A DNA stretch of 64,000 nucleotides from Providencia vermicola (lineage in GTDB: Bacteria > Pseudomonadota > Gammaproteobacteria > Enterobacterales > Enterobacteriaceae): contig NZ_CP048796.1 of assembly GCF_010748935.1 (NCBI RefSeq), positions 4,216,812 through 4,280,811 of the forward strand. The letters are read 5' to 3'. Position numbers and translations under genes: made by a program. Below are positions 50,311 through 60,907 of this stretch, in pieces. The notes below the pieces were generated by a model. That model made no database searches, was not told the DNA's origin, and was given only the letters and a program-made list of their open reading frames with translations. The number at the start of each line of letters is the position of its first letter. The stretch's first letter is position 1.

Positions 50311-50344
50311 AAAACCCACAAACAATAAACGTTTGTGGGTTTTT
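50311..50344 (-). terminator. Terminator of the fdoGHI operon
   Basis: Stem AAACCCACAAAC/GTTTGTGGGTTT with a seven-base loop, flanked by A and T runs. It lies about 20 bases after the fdoI stop on the minus strand and is bidirectional in form. Confidence 0.9.
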
Positions 50345-50365
50345 GATCAGAACAACAATAGAAGC

Positions 50366-51016
50366 TTAGTTTTTCTCTTGTTGCTGCTGTTTCTCTTTTT
50401 CGACAATTTCACGATACCAACGTGTGTGATGCTTCTTCGCCCAACCACGTGTTACCCAACCTTCAACCATTGCACGTACTGAGCCTTTGACCCAGATAGC
50501 AGCATAAGCATGCACCACAATCATAATGATCAAGGCAATCGCTGAAATGGAGTGCACGATAATGGCTGCACGATAAATTGGGATTGAGAAAAAGTCTGCG
50601 AAGTAAGGACGCCACATGATCACACCGCTTACCGCTAGCAGCAGTAAACAGATAGTCACCACCCAATATACCCCTTTTTGACCAAGGTTATATTGACCAA
50701 CGTCCCCAGCCTCTTCATTCTTCAATACCTTACCGATATTTTTCGCCCACTTAATATCTTCTTTATTGATAAAGTTATGGTGAAAATAGCGGAAGAACAT
50801 AAAGACGAACAATAAGAACATCGCTGTACCGACAAAAGGATGCAGGATCCTAGCCAGCTGTGGCGTGCCTAGAATGTTCATAAACCAGTTCAGGGATGGG
50901 AAGAAAAATCCCAATCCACTGATAGCCGTGAACAAAAAGCAAATCACAACCGCCCAGTGATTGATCCTCTCAATCGGTTTATGGCGAATAATCTTTTCAT
51001 TATCCTGCGGCATCAT
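50366..51016 (-). CDS. fdoI: Formate dehydrogenase cytochrome b556 subunit
   Basis: The gamma subunit, an inner-membrane diheme cytochrome b that passes electrons from formate to quinone. The 216 residues hold four membrane segments, with histidines in the first ([12 protein letters not shown]) and in the last region ([13 protein letters not shown]) suited to heme ligation. Overlaps the end of fdoH by four bases (ATGA). The charged, glutamine-rich C-terminus ([11 protein letters not shown]) is cytoplasmic. Confidence 0.95.
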   Translation of the reverse strand: MMPQDNEKIIRHKPIERINHWAVVICFLFTAISGLGFFFPSLNWFMNILGTPQLARILHPFVGTAMFLLFVFMFFRYFHHNFINKEDIKWAKNIGKVLKNEEAGDVGQYNLGQKGVYWVVTICLLLLAVSGVIMWRPYFADFFSIPIYRAAIIVHSISAIALIIMIVVHAYAAIWVKGSVRAMVEGWVTRGWAKKHHTRWYREIVEKEKQQQQEKN

Positions 51017-51957
51017 TTGTGATCCTCCCCTTCAACTGATTTTGAAGTCTCAGAAGATGTTGAGTCCTGAATGTCCTTCAGTGCCTCTTCCTCTTCTTTC
51101 TTGGAGACGCGGTTCGGACCAATACCCACATAGTGGAAGATGGCCGCCGCAAACGTTGCAGCAAAACCAACCGCTGCTAACGGCTTCCAGATACCTTTCC
51201 AGAAAGTGACTGTTGGGCTAATTGTCGGATTGTCCGGCAGACCATGATATAGCTGAGGCTTATCTGCATGATGTAATACATACATTACGTGGGTACCACC
51301 AACACCTTCCGGATCATACAGACCCGCGTTGTTGTAACCACGTGTTTTCAGTTCAGCAACACGGTCTGACGCCAATGCGGTCATGTCCTCTTTGCTACCA
51401 AAATGGATAGCACCGGTTGGACAGGTTTTCACGCAGGCAGGTTCTTGCCCAACTTCCACACGGTCGACACATAGCGTACATTTATATGCACGGTTATCTT
51501 CCTGATTAATACGTGGAATATTGAACGGACAGCCTGCAATACAGTAGCCACAACCAATACAATGTTCTGATTGGAAATCGACAATACCGTTTTTATACTG
51601 AACAATCGCGCCTTCTGATGGACAAGCCTTTAAACAGCCTGGATCATAGCAGTGCATACAGCCATCTTTACGAATCAGCCATTCAAACTTGCCATTCTCT
51701 TCCACTTCAGAAAAACGCATCACGGTCCATGACTTAGCGGTTAAATCGGTTGGGTTATCATATACCCCAACGTTTGTACCGATTTTGTCACGGATATCGT
51801 TCCACTCTGAACAGGCTACCTGACAAGCTTTACAGCCAATACAGGTAGTCACGTCAATCAGCTTCGCCACTTCTTCCTTAAAGTCCCTCACTTGCGCTGG
51901 GGGCGTCAGGGAATTGGTGGCAGAGCGACGAATAATGTCTTGTGATTGCATTGACAT
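51013..51957 (-). CDS. fdoH: Formate dehydrogenase iron-sulfur subunit
   Basis: The beta subunit, which carries four [4Fe-4S] clusters between FdoG and FdoI. The cysteine sets are visible in order: [37 protein letters not shown] and [21 protein letters not shown]. One C-terminal membrane helix ([21 protein letters not shown], about residue 255) anchors it. The tail after the helix is rich in glutamate, serine and lysine and makes the protein somewhat longer (314) than E. coli FdoH. It lies 11 bases after fdoG. Confidence 0.95.
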   Translation of the reverse strand: MSMQSQDIIRRSATNSLTPPAQVRDFKEEVAKLIDVTTCIGCKACQVACSEWNDIRDKIGTNVGVYDNPTDLTAKSWTVMRFSEVEENGKFEWLIRKDGCMHCYDPGCLKACPSEGAIVQYKNGIVDFQSEHCIGCGYCIAGCPFNIPRINQEDNRAYKCTLCVDRVEVGQEPACVKTCPTGAIHFGSKEDMTALASDRVAELKTRGYNNAGLYDPEGVGGTHVMYVLHHADKPQLYHGLPDNPTISPTVTFWKGIWKPLAAVGFAATFAAAIFHYVGIGPNRVSKKEEEEALKDIQDSTSSETSKSVEGEDHK

Positions 51958-51968
51958 AATTTATCTCC

Positions 51969-54900
51969 TTACACCTTTTCCACATTGACAAGGAATGATT
52001 TAAATTCCGGCGTTTGCGTATTGGCATCACCCACATATGGCGTCAGTGTATTTGCAATGAAGCCTTTCACCGCTAAACCTTCAAAGCCCCAGTGGATAGG
52101 AATACCTATGGTATCCACATCTTTGCCGTTGACTTTCAACGTATGAATACGTTTTGTGACAACCGCTTTCGCTTTAATATAGCCGCGTTTAGAGCTGACT
52201 TTCACCATATCGCCTTGTTTAATCCCTTTTTCTTTCGCCAAGCGATCACCAATTTCAATGAATTGCTGTGGCTGAATAATGGCATTCAACAACGCATGTT
52301 TTGTCCAATAGTGGAAATGCTCAGTTAAGCGATAGGTTGTTCCAACATAAGGGAATTCTGTCGCTTTACCCATTTGCGCCCAGTCGTCTTTAAATACACG
52401 AGCAGCAGGGTTAGACACCACATTAGGGTGTAATGGGTTGGTATCGAGCGGTGTTTCAATCGGTTCATAATGCTCTGGGAATGGACCTTCCGCCATTTTA
52501 TCCAGTGCAAACAAACGTCCCATACCTTCTGGTTGCATAATGAATGGGTGTACACCACTGCCCGGAGGCGCATTACTGTAGTCCGGTACGTCCATACCTA
52601 TCCACTTGCTGCCATCCCATTCTAGAATTTGACGGCGTGGATCCCATGGTTTGCCCATTGGGTCAGCAGATGCACGGTTATAAATAACACGGCGGTTTAA
52701 CGGCCATGCCCATGCCCAGCCAAGAGTATTACCCAGACCTGTTGGGTCAGAGTTATCACGACGCGCCATCTGGTTACCTTTCGGTGTCCAGCTACCCGTA
52801 AAGATCCAGCAACCACTCGATGTAGTCCCATCATCACGTAATTGGGCGAACGAACTTAACAGTTCACCTTTCTTCACAATGATGTTGCCATCAGCATCTT
52901 TTAGATCGACCAGCGCATAACCATTACTTTCTTGTGCCACTTCTTCCGGAGTTGGATTATCACGGTCAAAGTAGTTCCAAGTCATGTTTAATACTGGCTC
53001 TGGTGACTCACCACCTTCGGTTTCATAGAGCTGGCGTATACGGTGATAAATACCTGACAGAATTTCACCATCACTGATGGCTTCACCTGGGGCATCTGCA
53101 CCTTTCCAGTGCCATTGCAACCAACGAGCAGAGTTTACAATCGAACCATTCTCTTCAGCAAAACAGCAAGATGGCAGACGGAAAACCGTTGTTTGAATAG
53201 TCGATGGGTCGACATCATTCATTTCGCCATGATTTTGCCAGAAGTTTGACGTTTCTGTATTTAATGGGTCAATCGTGACTAAGAATTTCAACTTAGATAG
53301 CGATTTGATGATTTTGTTTTTGTTCGGGAATGAGGCTAATGGGTTAAAGCCTTGGCAAATATAACCATTGACTTCACCTTTATCCATCATTTCGAAATAA
53401 CGTAACACATCATAGCCTTGGTCCCATTTAGGTAACCAATCAAAGCCCCAGCTATTCTCTTTTTGCGCTTTATCACCGTAGAAAGTCTTCATCATACTGA
53501 CAAAGAATTTCGGGTAATTGCCCCAATAGTTCACCTGACCAGGTTGGGTCATTTTAGGGGTATTCGCTTCTAAATAGCTCTCTAGCGTGGTTTGTTTTTC
53601 TGACGGTAAAGTCAGATAACCCGGTAAGCTTTGAGATAACAAGCCTAAGTCAGTCAGACCTTGGATATTCGAGTGACCACGCAGTGCGTTAACCCCACCG
53701 CCTAGCATACCCATATTACCCAACAGTAACTGGATCATCGCCATGGTACGAATGTTTTGTGCACCGATGGTATGTTGCGTCCAGCCAAGTGCATACAGGA
53801 AAGAGGCCGTTTTATCTTTTGCACTCGTCTCTGCAATGTACTCACAGACTTTCAAGAAGTCTTCAATCGGCGTACCGCAGATGTTATTCACCACTTCAGG
53901 TGTATAACGGCTAACGTGATCTTTCAGCAGATTCAAGACACAACGAGGGTGAGTTAACGTAGGATCGCGTCGTGCGAAACCATTCTCATCCATCTCGTAG
54001 TTCCACGTCGTTTTATCATACTGACGTTTTTCTGCATCATAGCCTGTGAATAAACCATCATCAAAACCGTAGTCTTCACGAATGATAAGGCTAGCGTTGG
54101 TATAAGCTTCAACGTATTCCTGCTGAATTTTTTTGTTATCCAGTAGGTATTTAATCACACCTGACAAAAATGCAATGTCAGTACCAGAACGGATAGGCGT
54201 ATAGAAATCCGCCACAGCCGCTGTACGGGTAAAGCGTGGATCAATAACAATGAGTTTAGCTTTATTATGGATTTTGGCTTCCATCGCCCAGCGAAAACCG
54301 ACTGGGTGAGCTTCTGCCGCATTACCGCCCATAACAACAACAAGGTTTGCGTTTTTAATATCAACCCAGTGGTTGGTCATCGCACCGCGACCAAATGTTG
54401 GAGCAAGACTTGCTACCGTTGGTCCGTGTCAGACACGCGCTTGGTTATCCACGGCAAGCATGCCGAGGGCGCGACTAAATTTTTGGGTGACAAAACCTGT
54501 TTCGTTACTAGCGGCTGAAGCACAGAGCATACCTGTTGTCAGCCAACGGTTAACCGTTACACCATCTTTATTCTGCTTGATGAAATTGGCATCACGGTCT
54601 TCTTTCATCAACTTGGCAATACGATCAAAAGCGTCGTTCCAAGTGATGCGTTTCCACTCATTGGTTCCAGGTTCGCGTACTTCAGGATATTTGAGTCGAC
54701 TTTCACTGTGGATAAAGTCGATAAGTCCTGCACCTTTCGGGCAGAGTGCGCCGCGGTTAACCGGATGATCCGGGTCACCTTCAATATGAAAAATGCTTTC
54801 TTTGGCATTTTTCGCTCCATCGCCTAAGCTATACATCAATAGCCCACAACCGACAGAACAGTACGTGCAGGTATTTCGGGTTTCTTTCGCACGCAGTAAT

Positions 54901-55016
54901 TTATACTGACGTGTCGACGCTAACGCAGTTGAGGGTGCAAAACCCAACGCTGCTGCCGTCGTACCCGCCATACCGCCAGCGCAGATCTTAAAGAACTGCC
55001 TTCTGCTGACTTGCAT
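51969..55016 (-). CDS. fdoG: Formate dehydrogenase large subunit, selenocysteine-containing
   Basis: The catalytic molybdopterin subunit, exported with FdoH to the periplasm by the Tat system and oxidising formate at a bis-MGD site. The frame runs for 1,015 residues with a single in-frame TGA at 54431-54429, codon 196, the same position as in E. coli FdnG. The context is R-V-Sec-H-G-P-T. The Tat signal is SRRQFFK (residues 4-10) with cleavage near STALA. A 4Fe-4S site follows in NTCTYCSVGCGLLMYS. Without readthrough the product would be a 195-residue fragment. The fdo name rests on the divergent fdhD and nearby fdhE; fdnG is the alternative. Confidence 0.96.
54397..54431 (-). promoter_or_regulatory. 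SECIS element of fdoG
   Basis: Downstream of the TGA codon the mRNA reads through a small hairpin, AGCAA-GTC-TTGCT (54414-54402), 14 bases after the stop-like codon. The surrounding GGTAGCAAGTCTTGCTCC resembles the upper stem-loop of E. coli fdh SECIS elements, including the G-U pair in the loop that SelB recognises. Confidence 0.8.
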
Positions 55017-55198
55017 GGGGATCTCCTCATTTACATTGCTCTTGTTTACCTAAGAAATGTTTTAAATCGCGATATTCAGGTAAACTGTTCTTATTCAACG
55101 TCTTCCGTATCGTATTCAGGTTCATTGCCTGAGAAATGGTGTAAATTCTTTTTACCCATAATTAATATTATGTATCATTAGTGCTAGGAATTCATCTA

Positions 55199-56029
55199 AT
55201 GTATGAAACAAATAACACGAAACTGTCAAAATCTTTGAAAATGATTGGCGCAAACCATACAAGTGTGCAACAAAAAGGCAACCTTGATCAGTCTGTAACT
55301 GATTGGGTAGCCGAAGAATTACCTGTTGCTTTAGTTTATAACGGCATATCACATGTCGTGATGATGGCGACACCAAAAGATTTAGAAGATTTTGCTATCG
55401 GGTTCTCATTATCGGAAGGGATCATACAATCAAAACAAGAAATCCGAGGAATTGATATCATTCAAGGCTGTCATCGTGGCCTTGAAGTGCATGTTGAGTT
55501 ATCTAACCGCCGTTTTATGGGGTTAAAAGAGCGTAGACGTAACCTAGCTGGGCGAACTGGCTGTGGTATTTGTGGTACTGAACAACTTGATGAGATATTC
55601 AAACCGATTCCTCCACTGCCTTTCACTCAAACGTTCTCACTATCTCACCTTGATCACGCATTAACTGAACTGAAGAAAGTGCAAGAAATCGGTGCATTAA
55701 CGGGCTGTACCCATGCCGCTGCATGGATTTCCCCAGAAGGCCTGCTTGTGGGGGGATGTGAGGATGTCGGCCGCCATGTTGCGCTTGATAAGCTATTAGG
55801 CATGAAACATCGCCATCATTGGCAACAAGGCGCTGTCTTGGTCTCTAGCCGTGCCAGTTATGAAATGGTACAAAAAGCAGCAAGTTGTGGAGCAGAAATC
55901 TTGTTTGCCGTTTCAGCAGCCACCTCCCTTGCCATCGAAGTGGCTGATAAAGCCAATCTAACCTTAGTGGGTTTTTGCCGCCAAGGGAAAGCAACTGTCT
56001 TTACTCACCCAAGCCGCATAACGAACTAA
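55199..56029 (+). CDS. fdhD: Formate dehydrogenase accessory sulfurtransferase
   Basis: Transfers sulfur from IscS to the molybdenum cofactor before it enters formate dehydrogenase. The 276 residues carry the catalytic cysteine pair in [12 protein letters not shown] (near residues 119-125) and the conserved [20 protein letters not shown] and [17 protein letters not shown] segments. The ATG at 55199 follows AGGA by nine bases; a GTG six codons upstream is less likely. It is divergent from fdoG across about 180 bases, as in E. coli. Confidence 0.96.
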   Translation: MYETNNTKLSKSLKMIGANHTSVQQKGNLDQSVTDWVAEELPVALVYNGISHVVMMATPKDLEDFAIGFSLSEGIIQSKQEIRGIDIIQGCHRGLEVHVELSNRRFMGLKERRRNLAGRTGCGICGTEQLDEIFKPIPPLPFTQTFSLSHLDHALTELKKVQEIGALTGCTHAAAWISPEGLLVGGCEDVGRHVALDKLLGMKHRHHWQQGAVLVSSRASYEMVQKAASCGAEILFAVSAATSLAIEVADKANLTLVGFCRQGKATVFTHPSRITN

Positions 56030-56032
56030 TGG

Positions 56033-56812
56033 TTATGCCTTCTCCAGAGAGTGCAACATCCACAAATTCGGCTCAATATATTCAATCGATTGTTTTTCTA
56101 TATCAACAGTGACAGGGACTAACGCGTTCGGTACGACGTATTGTCCTGACTGTATAAAACGCATGCCTGTCCATGACTCCCACTGCTCGACCGTGCCTTT
56201 AATCGACATTGAGCGGTGTATAGGTTTTAATATTTTGCCACCTAAGCGCCAATGTGTGCGTATCCAAGGGTCAAAAGGTTCTCCCTGCTCGTTGGTCCAT
56301 CGGCAATAATCATCGAAGGGTTGTAATGGATAACGATGCTTTAAAGTTGGGCGAACAGGTACTACGACGGCCTTTGCACCATACGCTACCGCTGCTTTTT
56401 TCAACGCGTTGATCAGCAGAGCTGGTATTTGATAGCCGCGATATTCAGGCTCAACAGTGACAGAGAGTGCAGAAATATAGCGATCCTCACCGTTTTTGTT
56501 TTCAATCGCAAAATTGAAAATGTCATCCCAGCCTAAATCCACTAATTTTGTGAGGTTGTGATCAGGCCATTGGAAGAGGACGGATTTAATCACCCCGACC
56601 ACTTTTTCAGTACCTTGAATATCCGCTACCGCTAAAAATTGAAATTGGTTCATAGGCTCTTCATAAAGTTTTTCCCAATATTCATCACAGACGGCCGTTT
56701 CACACATAAATTGTGGCCATAACTTGTCTAGCAGTTCATCAGACTGTTCAATAAGATCAGGGCGTTGGACAAAACTGTGGATGTTTATCGTAATAGAAGG
56801 CTTGATACTCAT
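56033..56812 (-). CDS. GNAT-family N-acetyltransferase
   Basis: A 259-residue protein with a GNAT core: SALSVTVEPEYRGYQIPALLINALKKAA (residues about 113-140) contains the acetyl-CoA binding pattern V-x-P-x-x-R-G-x, slightly altered (RGYQIP in place of RGxGxG/A). The C-terminal third is rich in tryptophan and proline and is not part of the usual core. It stands three bases from the fdhD stop, tail to tail. Its substrate is unknown. Confidence 0.72.
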   Translation of the reverse strand: MSIKPSITINIHSFVQRPDLIEQSDELLDKLWPQFMCETAVCDEYWEKLYEEPMNQFQFLAVADIQGTEKVVGVIKSVLFQWPDHNLTKLVDLGWDDIFNFAIENKNGEDRYISALSVTVEPEYRGYQIPALLINALKKAAVAYGAKAVVVPVRPTLKHRYPLQPFDDYCRWTNEQGEPFDPWIRTHWRLGGKILKPIHRSMSIKGTVEQWESWTGMRFIQSGQYVVPNALVPVTVDIEKQSIEYIEPNLWMLHSLEKA

Positions 56813-57043
56813 AAATATAACCTATGACGAAAATGAGCTCGGTAGTATAAAAGGAAAATAAAAAGAAGGATTAAGATAAAATTAACGTTAAGCAGGCACC
56901 ATCCGAATAATAAGTATTTCTTAATGATGTTAGCACTATCACTGCCCTTTGCCATACATTGCGATATTCTCTTGATAATAAAATGGAATAATTAAACTAA
57001 CACTCTAATTATATTATTTTTATAATAATCAAAGGAATATTAG

Positions 57044-57613
57044 ATGAATGATATCAAAACAAAAAAGCTAATTTATCATCTTACTAGTTTGAAAAATATA
57101 AGAAATATATTGATTGAGGGGTTAAAACCAAGAGTAGATATTAATAAATTTCATGATATTGCAGACAAAGAGATCATCGAAGGAAGAAAAAAACATCAAC
57201 TAGATAGCTATGTTCCATTTCATTGGTTTTCACGTAATCCCTTTGATGGCAGAGTGCAAAAAAATTTTCCTGATGAAAAATTTGTCCTCATTACGATTAA
57301 AAGAGCGTTAGCTCAAAAAGAAAACTGGAAAATTATCCTAAGGCACCCTTTGGCTGAAGCCAATATTAAAATTTATGACTACAATGAAGGCTTTGCTCTT
57401 ATTAACTGGGATATAATGAATCTACGTGATTACCATGATCCTGACAGCAAAAGCATTTGTATAGCAGAATGTCTTTCACCAACGGTTGTTGAGGTATCAA
57501 AGTTTTTCAAGATTTATGTTCCCACACCGGAAGTTTCAAAAATCGTTAATAGAGAGTTAAAGACCCTTAATTTAAACCTTGAAATTGCTATCAATGAAGG
57601 AATGTTTTGTTAA
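57044..57613 (+). CDS. DarT-like ADP-ribosyltransferase fold protein
   Basis: A 189-residue protein that reads as a second, divergent DarT (DUF4433-type). It opens with LIYHLTSLKNIRNILIEGL, as DarT proteins do (H12 at the NAD site). It has R48 in the IIEGRKKHQ segment where DarT2 has its NAD-contacting arginine, then YVPF at 56-59, and the glutamate E142 in ICIAECLSP where DarT has its catalytic glutamate. The gene is AT-rich. Its stop overlaps the start of the classical darT2 by one base (TAATG). Not assigned in name: it could be a second toxin with another target, or an accessory or decoy. Recognition is by motif reading, not by a search. Confidence 0.68.
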   Translation: MNDIKTKKLIYHLTSLKNIRNILIEGLKPRVDINKFHDIADKEIIEGRKKHQLDSYVPFHWFSRNPFDGRVQKNFPDEKFVLITIKRALAQKENWKIILRHPLAEANIKIYDYNEGFALINWDIMNLRDYHDPDSKSICIAECLSPTVVEVSKFFKIYVPTPEVSKIVNRELKTLNLNLEIAINEGMFC

Positions 57614-58257
57614 TGGCGTATATGAACCTAAACCCAGAAAAAGCACTTATCTGGAGAATAACCCATCGTCAGAATATTCCTTGGCTTTTTGCCAATGGCT
57701 TATATGCAGGAAATAGTGAACATTATTCACCTAATTGGGTGACTATTGGCAATACAGACCTGATTAACCGCCGCAATCAACGTCATGTACCTATTCAGCC
57801 GAATGGGGTACTTAATGATTATGTACCTTTCTATTTCACCCCTTTCTCGCCAATGATGTATAATATTTATACAGGCCGTGGTGGGGTGCGAAAAGTTCCC
57901 AATGATGATATTATCATCTTGGTTTCCAGCATGTATAAAATAGCCGCTCTAAAGATACCTTTTGTTTTCACCGATCGTCATGCGTATCCTGTAACATCTC
58001 AGTTCTATAACCAGCTAACAGATCTCGCGGAGATAGATTGGGCTTTACTACAGCAGCGCAATTTTCACCGTGACCCTGATGACCCTGAAAAAGTTGAAAG
58101 GTATCAAGCAGAAGCGTTAATTTATAAACATGTTCCTATGGAAGCCCTATTAGGTGCTGTTTGTTACACAAAAGAAACCCAGCTAGAACTTCAAGCAAAA
58201 GCCAGCCAACTTGAGATTCATTTAGATATCCATTGCATTCCAAACTGGTACTTTTAA
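57613..58257 (+). CDS. darT: DarT2-type DNA ADP-ribosyltransferase toxin
   Basis: DarT enzymes use NAD+ to ADP-ribosylate thymidine in single-stranded DNA and block replication; DarTG systems act as toxin-antitoxin pairs and phage defence. This 214-residue protein has the family motifs in order: [20 protein letters not shown] with H18, R53-R54 in [29 protein letters not shown] (66-82), [10 protein letters not shown] and the catalytic E167 in [13 protein letters not shown]. The end NWYF matches family members. The start ATG overlaps the previous stop; an ATG three codons later is possible. The antitoxin gene follows 11 bases later. Confidence 0.92.
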   Translation: MAYMNLNPEKALIWRITHRQNIPWLFANGLYAGNSEHYSPNWVTIGNTDLINRRNQRHVPIQPNGVLNDYVPFYFTPFSPMMYNIYTGRGGVRKVPNDDIIILVSSMYKIAALKIPFVFTDRHAYPVTSQFYNQLTDLAEIDWALLQQRNFHRDPDDPEKVERYQAEALIYKHVPMEALLGAVCYTKETQLELQAKASQLEIHLDIHCIPNWYF

Positions 58258-58268
58258 GGAGGCTGATA

Positions 58269-59342
58269 ATGATAGAATTTACCCAAGGTAATTTGTTAGA
58301 AGCTGACGTAGAAGCGCTCGTTAATACCGTCAATACCGTTGGTGTTATGGGTAAAGGGATCGCATTAATGTTTAAAGAGCGTTTTCCCGCCAATATGGCT
58401 GCATATGCTAAAGCATGTAAAACACATGAAGTGCAGACTGGAAAAATGTTTGTTACTGAAACCGGGGAGCTCATGGGCCCTCGTTGGATTGTTAATTTCC
58501 CAACAAAGCAGCATTGGCGAGCAAAATCTCAAATTCAGTGGATTATTGATGGCTTATTGGACCTACGTAACTTCATTGAAGAGAATCATGTTAAATCTAT
58601 TGCTATCCCGCCATTAGGGGCTGGTAATGGCGGTCTCAATTGGGATGATGTCAAGCCTCATATTGTGGAAATATTAGGTGATATTCAAAACGTAAAAATT
58701 ATTGTTTATGAGCCAATAGCAAAATATCAAAATGTTGCTAAGCCAAAGGGTGTTGAAAAACTGACGCCGGCCCGCGCCTTAATTGCAGAACTTATCCGTC
58801 GTTATTGGGTTATGGGGATGGATTGTAGCCTATTGGAAATACAAAAGTTAGCTTGGTTTTTAGAGCGTACAATAGAGGCTGAAGGGCTGAGAAATCCATT
58901 AAACCTAAGGTTTGAAGCCAGAAACTATGGTCCCTACGCCGATAAGTTACGACACTTATTAAACGGGCTAGATGGAAGCTACCTCAAGAGTGAAAAACGG
59001 ATTAGTGATTGTAGTCCATTAGACGTAATTTGGTTTAATGATGATAAACGCGCTACGATTGAGCTGTATTTAAAAACCGAAGCAAAAGACTATTTATCCG
59101 CGCTAGAGAAGACAACGAAGCTTATTGATGGATTCGAATCTCCTTTCGGGATAGAACTTCTCTCCACTGTAGACTGGTTGCTATACAAAAAGCAATCTTC
59201 ACCTAATATTGAGTCCTTACTTGAAGGAATGCGCCAATGGCCAGCAGGGGATAGATGGGCACAACGTAAACTTAGGTTATTTGACTCAAATAAGTTAGAA
59301 CTTGCATTAAATCATTTGAAACAAATACCGTTCTATAGCTAA
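58269..59342 (+). CDS. darG: DarG macrodomain antitoxin
   Basis: Removes ADP-ribose from DNA thymidine through its macrodomain and holds DarT inactive. The 357-residue protein has an N-terminal macrodomain (residues 1-155) with [32 protein letters not shown] and [14 protein letters not shown], the ADP-ribose loops. The C-terminal part (160-357) carries [13 protein letters not shown] and [19 protein letters not shown]. The ATG at 58269 has a near-perfect AAGGAGG seven bases before it, stronger than the ribosome site of the toxins, as expected for an antitoxin. Third gene of the operon. Confidence 0.93.
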   Translation: MIEFTQGNLLEADVEALVNTVNTVGVMGKGIALMFKERFPANMAAYAKACKTHEVQTGKMFVTETGELMGPRWIVNFPTKQHWRAKSQIQWIIDGLLDLRNFIEENHVKSIAIPPLGAGNGGLNWDDVKPHIVEILGDIQNVKIIVYEPIAKYQNVAKPKGVEKLTPARALIAELIRRYWVMGMDCSLLEIQKLAWFLERTIEAEGLRNPLNLRFEARNYGPYADKLRHLLNGLDGSYLKSEKRISDCSPLDVIWFNDDKRATIELYLKTEAKDYLSALEKTTKLIDGFESPFGIELLSTVDWLLYKKQSSPNIESLLEGMRQWPAGDRWAQRKLRLFDSNKLELALNHLKQIPFYS

Positions 59343-59390
59343 TTAACCAATAAACCTTTTCTAAGCCTATAAAGAGCCATTCCGTTTTAC

Positions 59391-59420
59391 AGCAGCTTGC
59401 TGATTAGATAGCAAGCTGCT
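59391..59420. terminator. Inverted repeat between darG and mnmE
   Basis: Perfect 11-base inverted repeat (AGCAGCTTGCT/AGCAAGCTGCT, 8-base loop) between two convergent genes. A bidirectional terminator is likely, without a clear T tract. Confidence 0.6.
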
Positions 59421-59443
59421 ACCACACTGAGTTAAATCAGTTT

Positions 59444-60808
59444 TTACTTCCCGATACAGAAACTTGAGAAAATGCGGCCGAGCAAATCATCTGATGTGAA
59501 TTCCCCCGTGATTTCACTGAGCTCTTGTTGCGCTAAACGTAATTCTTCGGCTAATAGCTCTCCTGAACGGGCAACGACCAATTGCTCATGCCCCTGAGCT
59601 AAATGCACAGCAGCAGCATCTAATGCCTGTAAATGGCGGCGGCGAGCCAAAAACCCCCCCTCCGTGTTACTATTAAAACCCATGGTTTCTTTGAGATGAT
59701 CGCGCAGCAAATCTATACCCAGTTCTTCACGCGCCGATAAACGAATCAATGGGTAACGCACATCCCCTACAAATTCTATTTTCTCACCCGTTTTATCGGC
59801 TTTATTACGGATGACCGTTACGGGTAAAGTTTCAGGTAAACGCGCCATAAACTCAGGCCAGATGGCTTGTGGTTCTGTCGCATCTGTCGTGGTGCTATCA
59901 AGCATAAAGAGAACACGGTCAGCTTGTTCGATCTCTGCCCAGGCACGCTCAATACCAATGCGCTCTACTTCATCACTTGCCTCACGTAAACCGGCTGTAT
60001 CAATAATATGTAGCGGCATGCCGTCAATATGAATATGTTCACGTAATACGTCTCGTGTGGTACCCGCAATATCCGTAACGATGGCAGCTTCACGCCCTGC
60101 TAATGCATTTAACAGACTCGATTTACCTGCATTAGGACGCCCAGCAATAACCACTTTCATTCCTTCACGCAATAAACTCCCTTGGCGTGCTTCAGAGCGA
60201 ACTCGGGCTAAATCGGCAATCACCTCATTCAACTTCGCTTCAATTTTTCCGTCAGAGAGAAAATCAATTTCTTCATCGGGGAAATCGATAGCCGCTTCTA
60301 CATAGATACGCAGAGTCGTTAGTGCTTCAACCATTTGATGAATTTGAGCAGAAAACGCGCCTTGTAAAGAGTTCATTGCCGAACGAGCAGCTTGTTCTGA
60401 ACTTGCATCAATAAGGTCTGCAATCGCTTCTGCTTGCGCTAAATCTAGCTTATCGTTCAAAAAAGCGCGTTCAGAAAATTCACCCGGATTGGCAATACGA
60501 ACGCCTTCAATCGTAAGAATCCGTTTCAGTAATAAATCTAGAATGACAGGGCCACCATGCCCTTGCAGTTCTAAAACATCTTCCCCTGTAAATGAATTTG
60601 GGCTAGGAAAGAAGATAGCAATACCTTGATCAAGTACGCTGTCATTAACGTCTCGGAAAGGTAAATAATCCGCATAACGTGGTTTTGGCAGTTTACCCAA
60701 TACCGTTTGAGCAACAAAAGCCGCTTTCGGGCCTGATACTCGTAAAATACCGACTCCACCACGACCTGGAGGCGTTGCTTGGGCAACAATCGTATCGTTG
60801 GTTTGCAT
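59444..60808 (-). CDS. mnmE: tRNA modification GTPase
   Basis: Together with MnmG it makes the 5-carboxymethylaminomethyl group on wobble uridines. The 454 residues have the N-terminal folate-binding domain starting [20 protein letters not shown], the G domain with [12 protein letters not shown] (near residue 223) and DIAGTTRD, and the C-terminal FCIGK with its reactive cysteine. It is downstream of yidC but a terminator stands between them, so it probably has its own promoter. Confidence 0.97.
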   Translation of the reverse strand: MQTNDTIVAQATPPGRGGVGILRVSGPKAAFVAQTVLGKLPKPRYADYLPFRDVNDSVLDQGIAIFFPSPNSFTGEDVLELQGHGGPVILDLLLKRILTIEGVRIANPGEFSERAFLNDKLDLAQAEAIADLIDASSEQAARSAMNSLQGAFSAQIHQMVEALTTLRIYVEAAIDFPDEEIDFLSDGKIEAKLNEVIADLARVRSEARQGSLLREGMKVVIAGRPNAGKSSLLNALAGREAAIVTDIAGTTRDVLREHIHIDGMPLHIIDTAGLREASDEVERIGIERAWAEIEQADRVLFMLDSTTTDATEPQAIWPEFMARLPETLPVTVIRNKADKTGEKIEFVGDVRYPLIRLSAREELGIDLLRDHLKETMGFNSNTEGGFLARRRHLQALDAAAVHLAQGHEQLVVARSGELLAEELRLAQQELSEITGEFTSDDLLGRIFSSFCIGK

Positions 60809-60830
60809 GATGTTTCTCTGTCATAGCTAT

Positions 60831-60864
60831 AAAAAATTAAGGCGGTCCGTAATGGCCGCCTTAA
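60831..60864 (-). terminator. Intrinsic terminator after yidC
   Basis: Stem TTAAGGCGG/CCGCCTTAA with a 10-base loop, followed on the minus strand by TTTTTT. It separates the rpmH-rnpA-yidD-yidC unit from mnmE. Confidence 0.88.
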
Positions 60865-60907
60865 TACTATATCCTTAAGTGGCCTTTCGGCTCACCTAAG
60901 ATTGAGA

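Noticed and set aside
54381..54431. Apparent stop codon and break in the formate dehydrogenase large subunit
   Set aside because: It is a selenocysteine TGA: the frame is unbroken on both sides, the position equals Sec196 of E. coli FdnG, a SECIS-like hairpin follows, and selA and selB are present. Not a pseudogene or frameshift.
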